A stretch of DNA of 64,000 nucleotides from an uncultured Eubacterium sp. (GTDB lineage: Bacteria > Bacillota > Clostridia > Lachnospirales > Lachnospiraceae), in assembly GCA_910584875.1 (NCBI GenBank), contig CAJUDA010000005.1, positions 1 to 64,000 on the forward strand, given 5' to 3'. The first letter of the stretch is position 1. Each line of letters starts with the position of its first letter. This document shows positions 6,941 through 15,181 of this stretch, piece by piece. Below the pieces are notes generated by a model. It was not told the origin of the DNA, did no database searches, and saw nothing but the letters and a program-made list of their open reading frames with translations. The position numbers were made by a program, and so were the translations under genes.

Positions 6941-7570
6941 ATGAAGTTAGAAGATTTTAAATGGACAAGGCAGCCCGCAAACTTTAAAATTGCGGAGGAC
7001 AAGATCGAGATCGTCACAAAACCATTTACAGATCTGTGGCAGAGGACCTACTATCATTTCCAGAATGATAATGCGCCGGTGTTTCAGATGGAAACGGATG
7101 AAAAATATTTCAGTTTTGTGGTGAAGACTGACTTTCGGGACAGCCACCGCCGGTTTGACCAGTGTGGGATCGTCATGTATCTGGACAGTGTAAACTGGCT
7201 CAAGGGATCCGTGGAATATGTAAACAAAAAATACCAGCATCTGGGGAGCGTTGTCACCAATTACGGGTACTCGGACTGGGCGACGACAGCCATTGCCGCT
7301 TCGGTGAAATCCATATGGTTCCGGCTGAGCCGGAGAGAGGATGACTACTGCATCGAGTGCTCCTCGGATGGACAGGCATTTGAGCAGATGCGGATCTGTC
7401 ATATGCATGAGGGGAAGGACAAGATACGGTTTGGCATCTATGCCTGCTCTCCCGAAAATTCCTCCTTTAAGGCAGTGTTTACGGATATGCGGATGATGGA
7501 GTGCCAGTGGAAGGCACATGACGGACAGCCGCCGGATCAAGGGGCTATAAAAAAGAAGGTGCCGTTGTGA
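6941..7570 (+). CDS. DUF1349 family protein (concanavalin-like fold)
   Basis: The 209-residue protein matches the DUF1349 family throughout (FTDLWQRTYYHFQNDNAPVF, QCGIVMYLDS, WLKGSVEY, WFRLSRREDDYCIECSSDG, IRFGIYACSPENSSFKAVF). Members have a concanavalin/glucanase-like beta-sandwich and are often called regulators of enolase, without firm evidence. There is no signal peptide, so it is cytoplasmic. Family N-termini favour ATG 6941; an ATG at 6929 is also possible and has a somewhat better purine stretch (GGAAAGG) before it. The stop overlaps the next start (GTGA), so it is coupled to the decarboxylase gene. Confidence 0.82.
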   Translation: MKLEDFKWTRQPANFKIAEDKIEIVTKPFTDLWQRTYYHFQNDNAPVFQMETDEKYFSFVVKTDFRDSHRRFDQCGIVMYLDSVNWLKGSVEYVNKKYQHLGSVVTNYGYSDWATTAIAASVKSIWFRLSRREDDYCIECSSDGQAFEQMRICHMHEGKDKIRFGIYACSPENSSFKAVFTDMRMMECQWKAHDGQPPDQGAIKKKVPL

Positions 7571-8976
7571 ATTTATATGAGAGTCTGCAGTCTTACTGTG
7601 CATCCGGGATCTATCCGATGCATATGCCGGGACACAAGAGAAACCAAGCTCTGCAGATGGAAAATCCTTACCGGTGGGATGTTACGGAAGTAGAAGGGAC
7701 GGATGATCTGCATCATCCGCAGGGGATCATCCGGGAACTGCTGGATGAGATAAGGCGGATATATGGAACGGAGCAGTCCTGGCTTCTGGTAAACGGCAGT
7801 ACCTGCGGCGTGCTGGCGGCGGTTTCTGCCTGTGTGCGCAGGGGGGATACGATCCTTATGGGGCGGAACTGCCACCGTTCCGTCTATCACGCTGTCGATC
7901 TGCTTGATCTGGATCCGGTGTACCTGTACCCGGAGACCGACGAGGAGACAGGGATCAGTCTGGGCATCCGCCGGGAGCAGGTGGATGAGGCACTGGAAAG
8001 CCACCCGGAGGCGGCGTGTGTCGTCGTGACGTCACCGACTTACGAAGGGGTAGTATCGGAGATTGAGGGGATCGCTTCCTGTACCCGTAAAAAAAACATT
8101 CCCCTGATCGTGGATGAGGCACATGGGGCGCACTTGGCCAGAGGACATCAGTTCTGGCAGGACATCCCGGAATCGGCGGTCCGGCAGGGAGCGGATCTCG
8201 TTGTCCAGAGTCTGCATAAAACACTGCCGGCCCTGACTCAGACGGCAGTGCTTCACCGCTGTTCGGACCGGGTGGACCCGGAACAGGTCATGCGGTATCT
8301 GGATATCTATCAGACAAGCAGTCCGTCCTATGTCCTGATGGCGGGCGCGGCGCAGTGTATGGAATGGATAGAGCGGGATGGCGGAGAAGGCTTTCTGAAA
8401 CTGAAGGAAAATTGCCGGACATTTTGCCGGCAGGCAGAAGAATGGAATTGTCTGGCGCTGTGGGAGCATGACGGGAAAGATCCGACGAAGCTGGTGATCC
8501 AGAGCGGTGGTCTGACCGGGAGCAGATTATCCGGGATTCTCCGGGATAAATACCAGATCCAGCTGGAACTGGAAGCGGCGGGGTATGTACTTGCCATGAC
8601 CAGTGTCTGCGATACCAGAGAAGGGTGGAGACGGCTTTCGGCAGCGCTGGCAGAGATTGACCGTGACCTGTGGCAGTCTGGAAAAAAGGCGCCGGGAAAC
8701 AAAACGGGAATGGCAGTTTTCCCTGCCGGGAAAAAGCGCAAGGGTCTGTATGAGGCAGTGCACGGCCCATGGCGCAGCGTGTCCCTCGCAGACAGTCTGG
8801 GACAGATATCAGCAGAATATGCGTTTATCTACCCGCCCGGTGTGCCGTTCCTCGTACCGGGAGAGGAGATCACACAGGAGGTGCTGCAGTGGATCCGGCA
8901 GGCACAGGAAGCAGGCCTGAATCTTATGGGACTGCAGGATGATACTGGAAAAAGGATACGCATATGCAAAATGTAA
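7567..8976 (+). CDS. Orn/Lys/Arg decarboxylase-family PLP enzyme
   Basis: The 469-residue fold-type I PLP enzyme carries the family's N-terminal HMPGHKR block, the NGSTCG turn, VDEAHGAH (PLP-ring aspartate), and SLHKTLPALTQ with the Schiff-base lysine at 218. The C-terminal Orn/Lys/Arg decarboxylase domain ends at the YPPGVPFLVPGE segment. This is the YaaO/SpeA-type short form, without the N-terminal wing domain of the E. coli inducible enzymes. It would make agmatine, cadaverine or putrescine; the substrate is not clear from sequence. GTG start at 7567, overlapping the DUF1349 stop. In Bacillus the homologue yaaO also lies just before a nucleotide kinase and the holB cluster. Confidence 0.88.
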   Translation: MNLYESLQSYCASGIYPMHMPGHKRNQALQMENPYRWDVTEVEGTDDLHHPQGIIRELLDEIRRIYGTEQSWLLVNGSTCGVLAAVSACVRRGDTILMGRNCHRSVYHAVDLLDLDPVYLYPETDEETGISLGIRREQVDEALESHPEAACVVVTSPTYEGVVSEIEGIASCTRKKNIPLIVDEAHGAHLARGHQFWQDIPESAVRQGADLVVQSLHKTLPALTQTAVLHRCSDRVDPEQVMRYLDIYQTSSPSYVLMAGAAQCMEWIERDGGEGFLKLKENCRTFCRQAEEWNCLALWEHDGKDPTKLVIQSGGLTGSRLSGILRDKYQIQLELEAAGYVLAMTSVCDTREGWRRLSAALAEIDRDLWQSGKKAPGNKTGMAVFPAGKKRKGLYEAVHGPWRSVSLADSLGQISAEYAFIYPPGVPFLVPGEEITQEVLQWIRQAQEAGLNLMGLQDDTGKRIRICKM

Positions 8977-8992
8977 AAAGGAGCTGACTGGC

Positions 8993-9595
8993 ATGGGGAA
9001 ATTATATGTTTTTATGGGAAAAAGTGCAGCCGGAAAGGATACCCTGTATCATCAGGTCATGGAGCGTTTTCCGGCGCTTCTTCCGGTGACGCCGTATACA
9101 ACCCGGCCGGTCCGCACGGGAGAAGAGGAAGGAAAAGAATACCATTTTGTTACAGAAGAACGGTTCCGGGAGCTGGAGCGGGAGGGGAAGATCGTGGAGT
9201 ACCGCTGTTATGAGACAGTGAAGGGACCATGGTATTATTTTACAGCAGATGACGGACAGATCGATCTGGCACGGGGGGATTACTGCCTGATCTCGACGCT
9301 GGAAGGATATCAGAAGATCCGGGCGTATTATGGTGCGGATCATGTCGTGCCGCTGTATATCCAGGTGCCGGATATGGTGCGGATCCAGCGGTCTCTGGCG
9401 CGTGAGGGACAGCAGGAGCATCCCTGTGTGGCAGAGGTGTGCCGTCGCTATCTCGCTGATGAAGAGGATTTTTCACAGGAAAACCTGGAACGCGCCGGTA
9501 TTACAGAGGCCATACGAAATGAGGACAGGGAACAGGCAATGGCAGAAATCTGTGAGATCATGACGGGGAAACATACTTGTGAAAGAAAAAAGTAG
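8993..9595 (+). CDS. Guanylate kinase-like P-loop kinase
   Basis: The 200-residue protein shows a P-loop (GKSAAGKDT, about 8-16), YTTRPVRTGEEEGKEYHFVT (the GMP-binding region of guanylate kinases) and a lid rich in arginines. The family's LDID-QGA segment is replaced by LISTLEGYQKI, so the two acidic residues normally found there are absent and substrate use may differ. ATG 8993 follows GGAG by nine bases; the earlier in-frame ATG at 8939 lies inside the decarboxylase gene. In Bacillus this position is held by tmk, so the gene may be a stand-in nucleotide kinase or have another NMP substrate. Confidence 0.78.
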   Translation: MGKLYVFMGKSAAGKDTLYHQVMERFPALLPVTPYTTRPVRTGEEEGKEYHFVTEERFRELEREGKIVEYRCYETVKGPWYYFTADDGQIDLARGDYCLISTLEGYQKIRAYYGADHVVPLYIQVPDMVRIQRSLAREGQQEHPCVAEVCRRYLADEEDFSQENLERAGITEAIRNEDREQAMAEICEIMTGKHTCERKK

Positions 9596-9659
9596 TAGAT
9601 AAAACAGCCCAAAAGTGATATGATGGAAAAAAGATTAAGTAAGTTAGCGGGGTGACGCA

Positions 9660-10100
9660 ATGGATATCCGTGTAGATAATATGCAGCAGGTCAGTCAGAC
9701 GACGCAGACAACGCAGACGCAGGATACCGGGGAGGACTTTAAGTTCACGCTGATGAGTTCGATCGAGGATGCCGGACTGCAGGAGCGCCTGAGCTTGATG
9801 ATGGAAGAGATCACGATGCAGGGGAAGAAGCTTGGAAAGAAGATGGACGTCCGTGACATGAAACATTACCGGCGTCTGATCAAAGATTTCATGAACGAGA
9901 TCGTGAACCGTTCCCATAAATTCAGCCGTGAAAATTTCCTGGACCGGAGGGGAAGGCATCGTGTATACGGCATGATCAAGAGAGTGGATGCGGCGCTGGA
10001 TGAACTGGCAGAGGAACTGATCAAAGAAGAAAAGGATGCTCTGGCGATATTGGATAAGGTGGATGAGATCCGGGGGCTTCTCCTGGATATCATGACCTGA
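9660..10100 (+). CDS. yaaR: YaaR family protein (DUF327)
   Basis: The 146-residue, mostly helical protein has the DUF327 pattern: an N-terminal glutamine- and threonine-rich stretch, then LMEEITMQGKKLGKKMDVRDMKHYRRLIKDFMNEIVNRS and a helical C-terminus ending in DIM. The family is found only in Gram-positive bacteria and its function is not established. It sits between the kinase and holB exactly as in Bacillus subtilis. The start ATG 9660 follows GGGGTGA. Confidence 0.85.
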   Translation: MDIRVDNMQQVSQTTQTTQTQDTGEDFKFTLMSSIEDAGLQERLSLMMEEITMQGKKLGKKMDVRDMKHYRRLIKDFMNEIVNRSHKFSRENFLDRRGRHRVYGMIKRVDAALDELAEELIKEEKDALAILDKVDEIRGLLLDIMT

Positions 10101-10120
10101 CAGAGATGGGAGGCAGGGGT

Positions 10121-11110
10121 ATGTTTACATTTTCAGAACTTGTGGGGCATGAACAGATCAAAGAACATTTACAGGCGGCGATACGGGACCGGAAACCGTT
10201 TCATGCCTATATATTCCAGGGGGATGTCGGAGTCGGCAAGGAGGCAGTGGCAACGGCCTTTGCCGCCGGGCTGCAGTGCCAGGGTGAGGGGGAGAAGCCA
10301 TGTAAATCCTGCGTGTCCTGCCATCAGGCAGAGTCCGGCAACCAGCCGGATATCATATGGGTAAACAGGGAAAAAGCAAGCCTCGGCATCGATGAGATCC
10401 GGGCGAAGCTGTGTAATACGATGGACATCAGACCATTTTCCAGTCCCTATAAGGTATACATTGTGCCGGAAGCGGAGAAAATGACAGAGGCGGCGCAGAA
10501 CGCACTGCTGAAAACGATCGAGGAACCGCCGGAATATGGTGTGGTGATACTGCTTACCAGTAATATCAGCGAACTGCTTCCCACGATCCAGTCACGCTGC
10601 CTGACACTGGAATTCCGCCCGCTGAGTACGGCGACGGTAGAGGAATTTTTGCGGATACAGTGCCAGGTGCCGGATTATCTTGCAAAAGCAAGCGCTGCCT
10701 TTGCCCAGGGCAATATTGGCAAGGCGGTCCGCTATGCGAGGTCCGAGGACTTCATAGAGAGAAAGGACAAGATCCTTTCCCTGCTCCACAATGTCGGGCA
10801 GATGGATCTGTCTGAAATGCTGGCGCTGATCAAGGATCTTGGTACCAGGAAGGATGAAGTGAGGGATTATATTGACCTGATGTCTCTGTGGTACAGGGAT
10901 GTCCTGCTGTTCAAGGCGACAAAGAATCTGAATGTTCTTTTATTTCAGGAAGAGTCGTCACATATTATGAGGGAAGCCAGTAACAGGAGTTATGAAAAGA
11001 TAGAAGAAATATTACAGGCATTTGAGAAGGCAAAGGTCCGTCTGAAGGCAAATGTGAGTTTTGATGTCACGATGGAACTGATGCTATTGACTGTAAAGGA
11101 AGAAGGGTAA
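10121..11110 (+). CDS. holB: DNA polymerase III delta-prime subunit
   Basis: The 329-residue clamp-loader subunit has FSELVGHEQIKEHLQ at the N-terminus, a Walker A-like GDVGVGKEAVA (about 36-46), a zinc-binding cysteine cluster (C-x(7)-CKSCVSC), and the sensor-1 region with EEPPEYGVVILLTSN, then the C-terminal collar domain. It loads the beta clamp together with the tau and delta subunits. ATG 10121 is preferred over 10106 because GGGAGG at 10108-10113 gives good spacing. It is followed three bases after its stop by ricT, as in Bacillus. Confidence 0.94.
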   Translation: MFTFSELVGHEQIKEHLQAAIRDRKPFHAYIFQGDVGVGKEAVATAFAAGLQCQGEGEKPCKSCVSCHQAESGNQPDIIWVNREKASLGIDEIRAKLCNTMDIRPFSSPYKVYIVPEAEKMTEAAQNALLKTIEEPPEYGVVILLTSNISELLPTIQSRCLTLEFRPLSTATVEEFLRIQCQVPDYLAKASAAFAQGNIGKAVRYARSEDFIERKDKILSLLHNVGQMDLSEMLALIKDLGTRKDEVRDYIDLMSLWYRDVLLFKATKNLNVLLFQEESSHIMREASNRSYEKIEEILQAFEKAKVRLKANVSFDVTMELMLLTVKEEG

Positions 11111-11113
11111 AAA

Positions 11114-12025
11114 ATGAAGACGATTATCGGAGTGCGTTTTCGTCAGGCGGGCAAAGTATATTATTTTGATCCGGGCGATGTAACGCTGGAACGAAACCAG
11201 CACGTCATTGTAGAGACGGCAAAAGGTGTAGAGATCGGTACCGTTGTTCTCCCGAACCGGGAGATGCCGGAAGAAAAGATCGTCGCCCCGCTCAAAGGGA
11301 TCATGCGTGTGGCGACAGCAAAAGACGAAGAGACGGAGCGCAAAAACCGTGAAAAAGAAAAAGAGGCATTTAAGATCTGCCTGGAAAAGATCGCAAAACA
11401 CGGTCTGGAAATGAAGCTCATTGATGCAGAATATACGTTTGACAACAATAAGCTTTTATTTTATTTTACGGCGGACGGACGGATTGATTTCCGTGAGTTG
11501 GTCAAAGACCTGGCGAGCGTGTTCCGGACCCGAATTGAGCTGCGGCAGATCGGTGTGAGGGACGAGACAAAGATCCGGGGAGGGATCGGCATCTGTGGCA
11601 GACCACTGTGCTGTCACAGCTATCTGTCCGAATTTGTCCCGGTATCCATCAAGATGGCGAAGGAGCAGAATCTGTCCCTAAACCCGACGAAGATCTCCGG
11701 GGTATGCGGCAGGCTGATGTGTTGCCTGAAAAATGAAGAAGAGGCATATGAAGAATTAAACAGCCATCTGCCCAATGTCGGAACCCGTGTCAAAACACCG
11801 GAAGGACTATCGGGCGAGGTCCAGAGTGTGAGCGTCCTCAAACAGCGCGTGAAAGTGATCGTCATGCTGGAAAATGATGAAAAGGAAGTCCGGGATTATG
11901 CCGTTGAGGAATTGAAATTCAAAACGGGTGGACCGAAAGGGAAGATCCAGGCAAAGCATGAAAAAGAATTAAAGAAACTGGAAGCGATGGAGAGAAAGGA
12001 AGGAAAATCAAAGCTCGATGACTGA
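11114..12025 (+). CDS. ricT: PSP1-domain protein RicT (YaaT)
   Basis: The 303-residue protein carries the PSP1 C-terminal domain with the cysteine motifs CGRPLCC and CGRLMCC, which bind an Fe-S cluster in the RicA-RicF-RicT complex of Bacillus. That complex helps RNase Y mature mRNAs and affects sporulation and biofilm decisions. The C-terminus is lysine-rich (KELKKLEAMERKEGKSK). It overlaps trmN6 by 8 bp. Placement between holB and trmN6 is conserved. Confidence 0.92.
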   Translation: MKTIIGVRFRQAGKVYYFDPGDVTLERNQHVIVETAKGVEIGTVVLPNREMPEEKIVAPLKGIMRVATAKDEETERKNREKEKEAFKICLEKIAKHGLEMKLIDAEYTFDNNKLLFYFTADGRIDFRELVKDLASVFRTRIELRQIGVRDETKIRGGIGICGRPLCCHSYLSEFVPVSIKMAKEQNLSLNPTKISGVCGRLMCCLKNEEEAYEELNSHLPNVGTRVKTPEGLSGEVQSVSVLKQRVKVIVMLENDEKEVRDYAVEELKFKTGGPKGKIQAKHEKELKKLEAMERKEGKSKLDD

Positions 12026-12773
12026 TTTGCCAGACTGGGAAGATATACTCAGAGAGGGAGAGCGGGTCGATGATCTGCAGCGGGACGGTCTGAAACTGAT
12101 TCAGAATCCGTCCTGGTTCTGTTTTGGGATGGATGCCGTATTGCTCAGTGCCTTTGCCCGTGTGCGGGAGGGACAGGACTGTCTTGATCTTGGCTGCGGA
12201 AATGGAGTGATCCCGATCCTGCTTGCAGGGAAAACAAAAGGCAGGCATTTTACCGGGCTGGAGATCCAGCCGGATATTGCCGATATGGCGTCCCGCAGTG
12301 TTACAGGGAACGGTCTTGCTGGCCGGGTCAGTATCATAAACGGGGATATCAGGGAAGCCGTGGGACTTTTTGGGGCGGCGGTGTTCGATGTGGTGACCGG
12401 TAATCCGCCTTATCTTGTGCAGTCCCACGGACTGCTCAGTGAAACGGACCACAAGGCGGTGGCAAGGCATGAGATTCGGTGTACGCTGGAACAGTTTATT
12501 GACAGCGCGGTGAGAGTGCTGAAACCGGGCGGACATTTCTACATGGTACACCGGCCGTTCCGGCTGGCGGAGATCATCAACTGTATGGTGTCGCACAGGC
12601 TGGAGCCAAAACGGATGCGGCTTGTATATCCCTATATCGACAAAGAACCAAATATGGTGCTGATCGAGGGGGTCAGGGGCGGCAATCCCCGGATCACGGT
12701 GGAGAAGCCGCTGGTCGTATATGAAAGGGAAAACGTATACACGGATGAGGTAAGACGTTTATATTATGATTAA
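12018..12773 (+). CDS. tRNA1(Val) A37 N6-methyltransferase family protein
   Basis: The 251-residue class I methyltransferase has a glycine-rich SAM loop (DLGCGNGVIPIL, about 55-66), an acidic GLEIQPD end of strand 2, and the catalytic NPPY motif (VTGNPPYLVQSHG) typical of N6-adenine methylation. It matches YabB/TrmN6 enzymes that modify A37 of tRNA-Val. The start overlaps ricT by 8 bp with an AAGGAA purine stretch upstream. It lies directly before rsmI, as in Bacillus; no GIY-YIG gene (yazA) sits between them here. Confidence 0.88.
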   Translation: MTDLPDWEDILREGERVDDLQRDGLKLIQNPSWFCFGMDAVLLSAFARVREGQDCLDLGCGNGVIPILLAGKTKGRHFTGLEIQPDIADMASRSVTGNGLAGRVSIINGDIREAVGLFGAAVFDVVTGNPPYLVQSHGLLSETDHKAVARHEIRCTLEQFIDSAVRVLKPGGHFYMVHRPFRLAEIINCMVSHRLEPKRMRLVYPYIDKEPNMVLIEGVRGGNPRITVEKPLVVYERENVYTDEVRRLYYD

Positions 12774-12790
12774 CAGGGATGGATAGATAG

Positions 12791-13639
12791 ATGGCAGGTA
12801 CATTATATTTGTGCGCGACACCCATAGGTAATCTGGAGGATATTACCCTGCGGGTGCTGCGGATCTTAAAAGAAGTGGATGTGATCGCAGCGGAGGATAC
12901 GAGACAGTCAGTGAAGCTTCTGAACCATTACGGGATCAGTACGCCTCTGGTCAGTTATCATGAACATAATAAACGGGAAAAGACGCCGCTTCTTGTCAGA
13001 AGGCTTCTGGAGGGAGAGGACATAGCGCTGGTGACAGATGCCGGTACGCCGGCGATCTCTGACCCGGGAGAGGACCTGGTCCGTGCCTGTTATGAAGCCG
13101 GGGTGGAGGTCACGTCCCTGCCGGGCGCCTCAGCAGTAGTCACGGCGCTGGCGTTATCTGGTATGAAGGCGAGGAGATTTACCTTTGAAGGATTTCTGCC
13201 TGTCGATAAAAAGGAACGGGTTCCGGTCCTGGAACGCCTGAAACAATCGGACTGCACGGCTGTTTTTTATGAAGCGCCCCACCGTCTTATTAAGACACTG
13301 CATCTGCTGGCAGAAACAGTGGGGAACGACCGCCGGGCGGCTGTCTGTAAAGAGCTGACCAAGAAACATGAAACGGCACAGCATTTCACACTGGGGGAGG
13401 CAGTTTCTTATTATGAGGAACACGAGCCGCGGGGAGAATTTGTGCTGGTCATTGAGGGGGCGGATCCGGAAGAGCTGCGCAGGGAGAGAGAGCTGGCATG
13501 GAAGGAGATACCCCTGCAGCAGCATATGGAGAAATATCTGGCAGAGGGAATGGACAAAAAAACTGCCATGAAGGCAGTAGCAAAAGACCGCGGTGTATCC
13601 CGGCGTGAGATTTATGCGGCGCTGATAGAAAATGGCTGA
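12791..13639 (+). CDS. rsmI: 16S rRNA (cytidine1402-2'-O)-methyltransferase
   Basis: The 282-residue tetrapyrrole-methylase-fold protein begins GTLYLCATPIGNLEDITLR and carries AEDTRQSVKLLNHYGI, VTDAGTPAISDPGEDLV and LPGASAVVTALALSG, all diagnostic of RsmI (YraL/YabC). It methylates the ribose of C1402 in 16S rRNA and helps decoding accuracy. The C-terminal tail (MDKKTAMKAVAKDRGVSRREIYAAL) is the usual helix-turn-helix extension. It is the last gene of the run; a terminator follows at 13659-13679. Confidence 0.96.
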   Translation: MAGTLYLCATPIGNLEDITLRVLRILKEVDVIAAEDTRQSVKLLNHYGISTPLVSYHEHNKREKTPLLVRRLLEGEDIALVTDAGTPAISDPGEDLVRACYEAGVEVTSLPGASAVVTALALSGMKARRFTFEGFLPVDKKERVPVLERLKQSDCTAVFYEAPHRLIKTLHLLAETVGNDRRAAVCKELTKKHETAQHFTLGEAVSYYEEHEPRGEFVLVIEGADPEELRRERELAWKEIPLQQHMEKYLAEGMDKKTAMKAVAKDRGVSRREIYAALIENG

Positions 13640-13658
13640 CTGAGAAGCGCAGCCATCT

Positions 13659-13679
13659 AAAAAACACTTCGTGTTTTTT
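13659..13679 (+). terminator. Terminator after rsmI
   Basis: AAAAAACAC (13659-13667) pairs with GTGTTTTTT (13671-13679). The stem itself supplies the T-run, so it can act on both strands. Confidence 0.85.
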
Positions 13680-13720
13680 GCTCCGCACAAGATGATTTTT
13701 CTGTAATAAATAAAAGGAAA

Positions 13721-13747
13721 GGCAGGAGTTTAGGGGGAACTCCTGCC
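13721..13747 (-). terminator. Terminator after abrB
   Basis: GGCAGGAGTT (13721-13730) and AACTCCTGCC (13738-13747) make a perfect 10-bp stem with a 7-base loop. On the minus strand it is followed by TTTCCTTTTATTT. Confidence 0.85.
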
Positions 13748-13767
13748 TACACTAAAGGGATATATGA

Positions 13768-14025
13768 TTAAATTAAACCAGCAAGCTCAGCTAATTTCTG
13801 AATCGAGTCTCTGGAAACCGTTTTTCCTTCAAACTCAATCAGATCCTTTTTTGATCCGGTAAAAATATCAGCCGGATCCTTCGCTTTTTTCAAAATGATC
13901 TTGTCATCTTCTGTGTAAATCTGTAATGTTTCCCGATCTGCAAAGTCAAGAGCTTTTCTCAATTCGATAGGTAGAGTAATACGGCCGAGTTTGTCCAACT
14001 GTCTTGCAATACCTGTGTTCGTCAT
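13768..14025 (-). CDS. AbrB/SpoVT-family transition regulator
   Basis: The 85-residue protein has an N-terminal SpoVT-AbrB swapped-hairpin domain (GIARQLDKLGRITLPIELRKAL) followed by LQIYTEDDKIILKK and a short C-terminal dimerisation region. Such proteins bind AT-rich DNA and repress stationary-phase, biofilm and sporulation genes. In Bacillus abrB is also convergent to this cluster. AAGGGG precedes the ATG. It has its own sigma-A promoter at 14070-14098 and shares a long AT-rich intergenic region with the secreted transglutaminase gene, which it may control. Confidence 0.92.
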   Translation of the reverse strand: MTNTGIARQLDKLGRITLPIELRKALDFADRETLQIYTEDDKIILKKAKDPADIFTGSKKDLIEFEGKTVSRDSIQKLAELAGLI

Positions 14026-14069
14026 GGTAGATGCCCCTTTCTTTTAAACATTTTGTTCTTTTCGGTTAC

Positions 14070-14098
14070 ATAATAACATGACTTTGTGAAATGGTCAA
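14070..14098 (-). promoter_or_regulatory. abrB promoter
   Basis: On the minus strand TTGACC (14098-14093), a 17-bp spacer and TATTAT (14075-14070) form a good sigma-A promoter. The AT-rich tract 14099-14230 between the divergent genes would suit AbrB binding. Confidence 0.7.
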
Positions 14099-14273
14099 TT
14101 AAATCCCTATTAAAAAAATATGAATTTGCATGAGGATATCATTAACGAAAAGGGAAAAATTGACATTTTTTTATAATATATCTCTGGTTTAATAATAAGA
14201 AAAGGGACTTTATTTTTGTGTCCAAAAGTGCTATGATGATTATAGTTTTGTTTGTGAAAGGAGTGTTTATGCT

Positions 14274-15158
14274 ATGAGGAAGAGAATTATGGGAATGGTA
14301 ATGGCTCTGGCGATATCTGCGGGCTGTCTGCCAGCGGCTCCGGTATCGGCAAAAACAGTGATTTATCCGACAAAAGCGACAGGAGAAGTCGTAGAGGAAA
14401 ACGATCAGTGTGTGATTGATTATTCCAACTGTAAGGATGGATATGTTGTTGTAAAATATAAACAGAGTACGGCAAAGATCGTGAAGGCGCAGGTAAAGAA
14501 GGGAAAACGTACCTATACCTATACCCTGCGCAAGCAGAGCGAGGAGGTACTGCCGCTGAGTGAGGGGAACGGCACTTACAAAATTACCGTATTCCTGCAG
14601 CTTAAAGGCGATTCGTATGCTACGGTTGGTTCAGCGTCGGTGGACGTAAAGATGTCCAGCAAATTTGCCCCGTTCCTGCGGCCCAACCAGTACGTGAAGT
14701 TCAACAAATCCACGAAATATGTCAAAAAGGCTGCATCGCTGACAAAGAAGTGTAAGAATGATCTGGCGAAGGTCAAAAAGATTTATAAATATGTCATAAA
14801 AAATATGAAGTACGACAATAAAAAAGCCAAAAATGTCAAGACTGGGTATCTGCCGAACCTGAATTCACTGTACAAAAAGAAAAAGGGGATCTGTTTTGAT
14901 TATGCTGCTGTGATGACAGCGATGCTGCGCAGCCAGGGAGTGCCGACGAAGCTGGTGATCGGCTATACGGGAAATACCTACCATGCATGGATCAATGTGT
15001 ATTCCAAGAAAAAGGGATGGATCACAGGCGCCATCTATATATCGGGAAAGAAGTGGAAGCTGATGGATCCTACCTTTGCATCTACCGGGAAATCCAGTAA
15101 ATCAATCATGAAATATATCGAAAACAAGAAGAACTACAAAGCACAATATAGCTACTAG
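14274..15158 (+). CDS. Secreted transglutaminase-like protein
   Basis: The 294-residue protein has a signal peptide (about 1-26, ending PVSA-K), a beta-rich N-terminal region, and a transglutaminase-like core. The catalytic triad is visible: C207 in KGICFDYAA, H237 in TYHAWINV and D265 in KLMDPTF. Secreted members in clostridia act as cysteine proteases or cross-linking enzymes at the cell surface; which one applies here is unknown. Lysine is very abundant (tracts such as KKKKG), as in other secreted proteins of this window. GAAAGGAG precedes the ATG. It lies 23 bp before the pilus-like operon and could be co-transcribed with it. Confidence 0.88.
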   Translation: MRKRIMGMVMALAISAGCLPAAPVSAKTVIYPTKATGEVVEENDQCVIDYSNCKDGYVVVKYKQSTAKIVKAQVKKGKRTYTYTLRKQSEEVLPLSEGNGTYKITVFLQLKGDSYATVGSASVDVKMSSKFAPFLRPNQYVKFNKSTKYVKKAASLTKKCKNDLAKVKKIYKYVIKNMKYDNKKAKNVKTGYLPNLNSLYKKKKGICFDYAAVMTAMLRSQGVPTKLVIGYTGNTYHAWINVYSKKKGWITGAIYISGKKWKLMDPTFASTGKSSKSIMKYIENKKNYKAQYSY

Positions 15159-15181
15159 AATATTGACGGGGGAGACGGATT

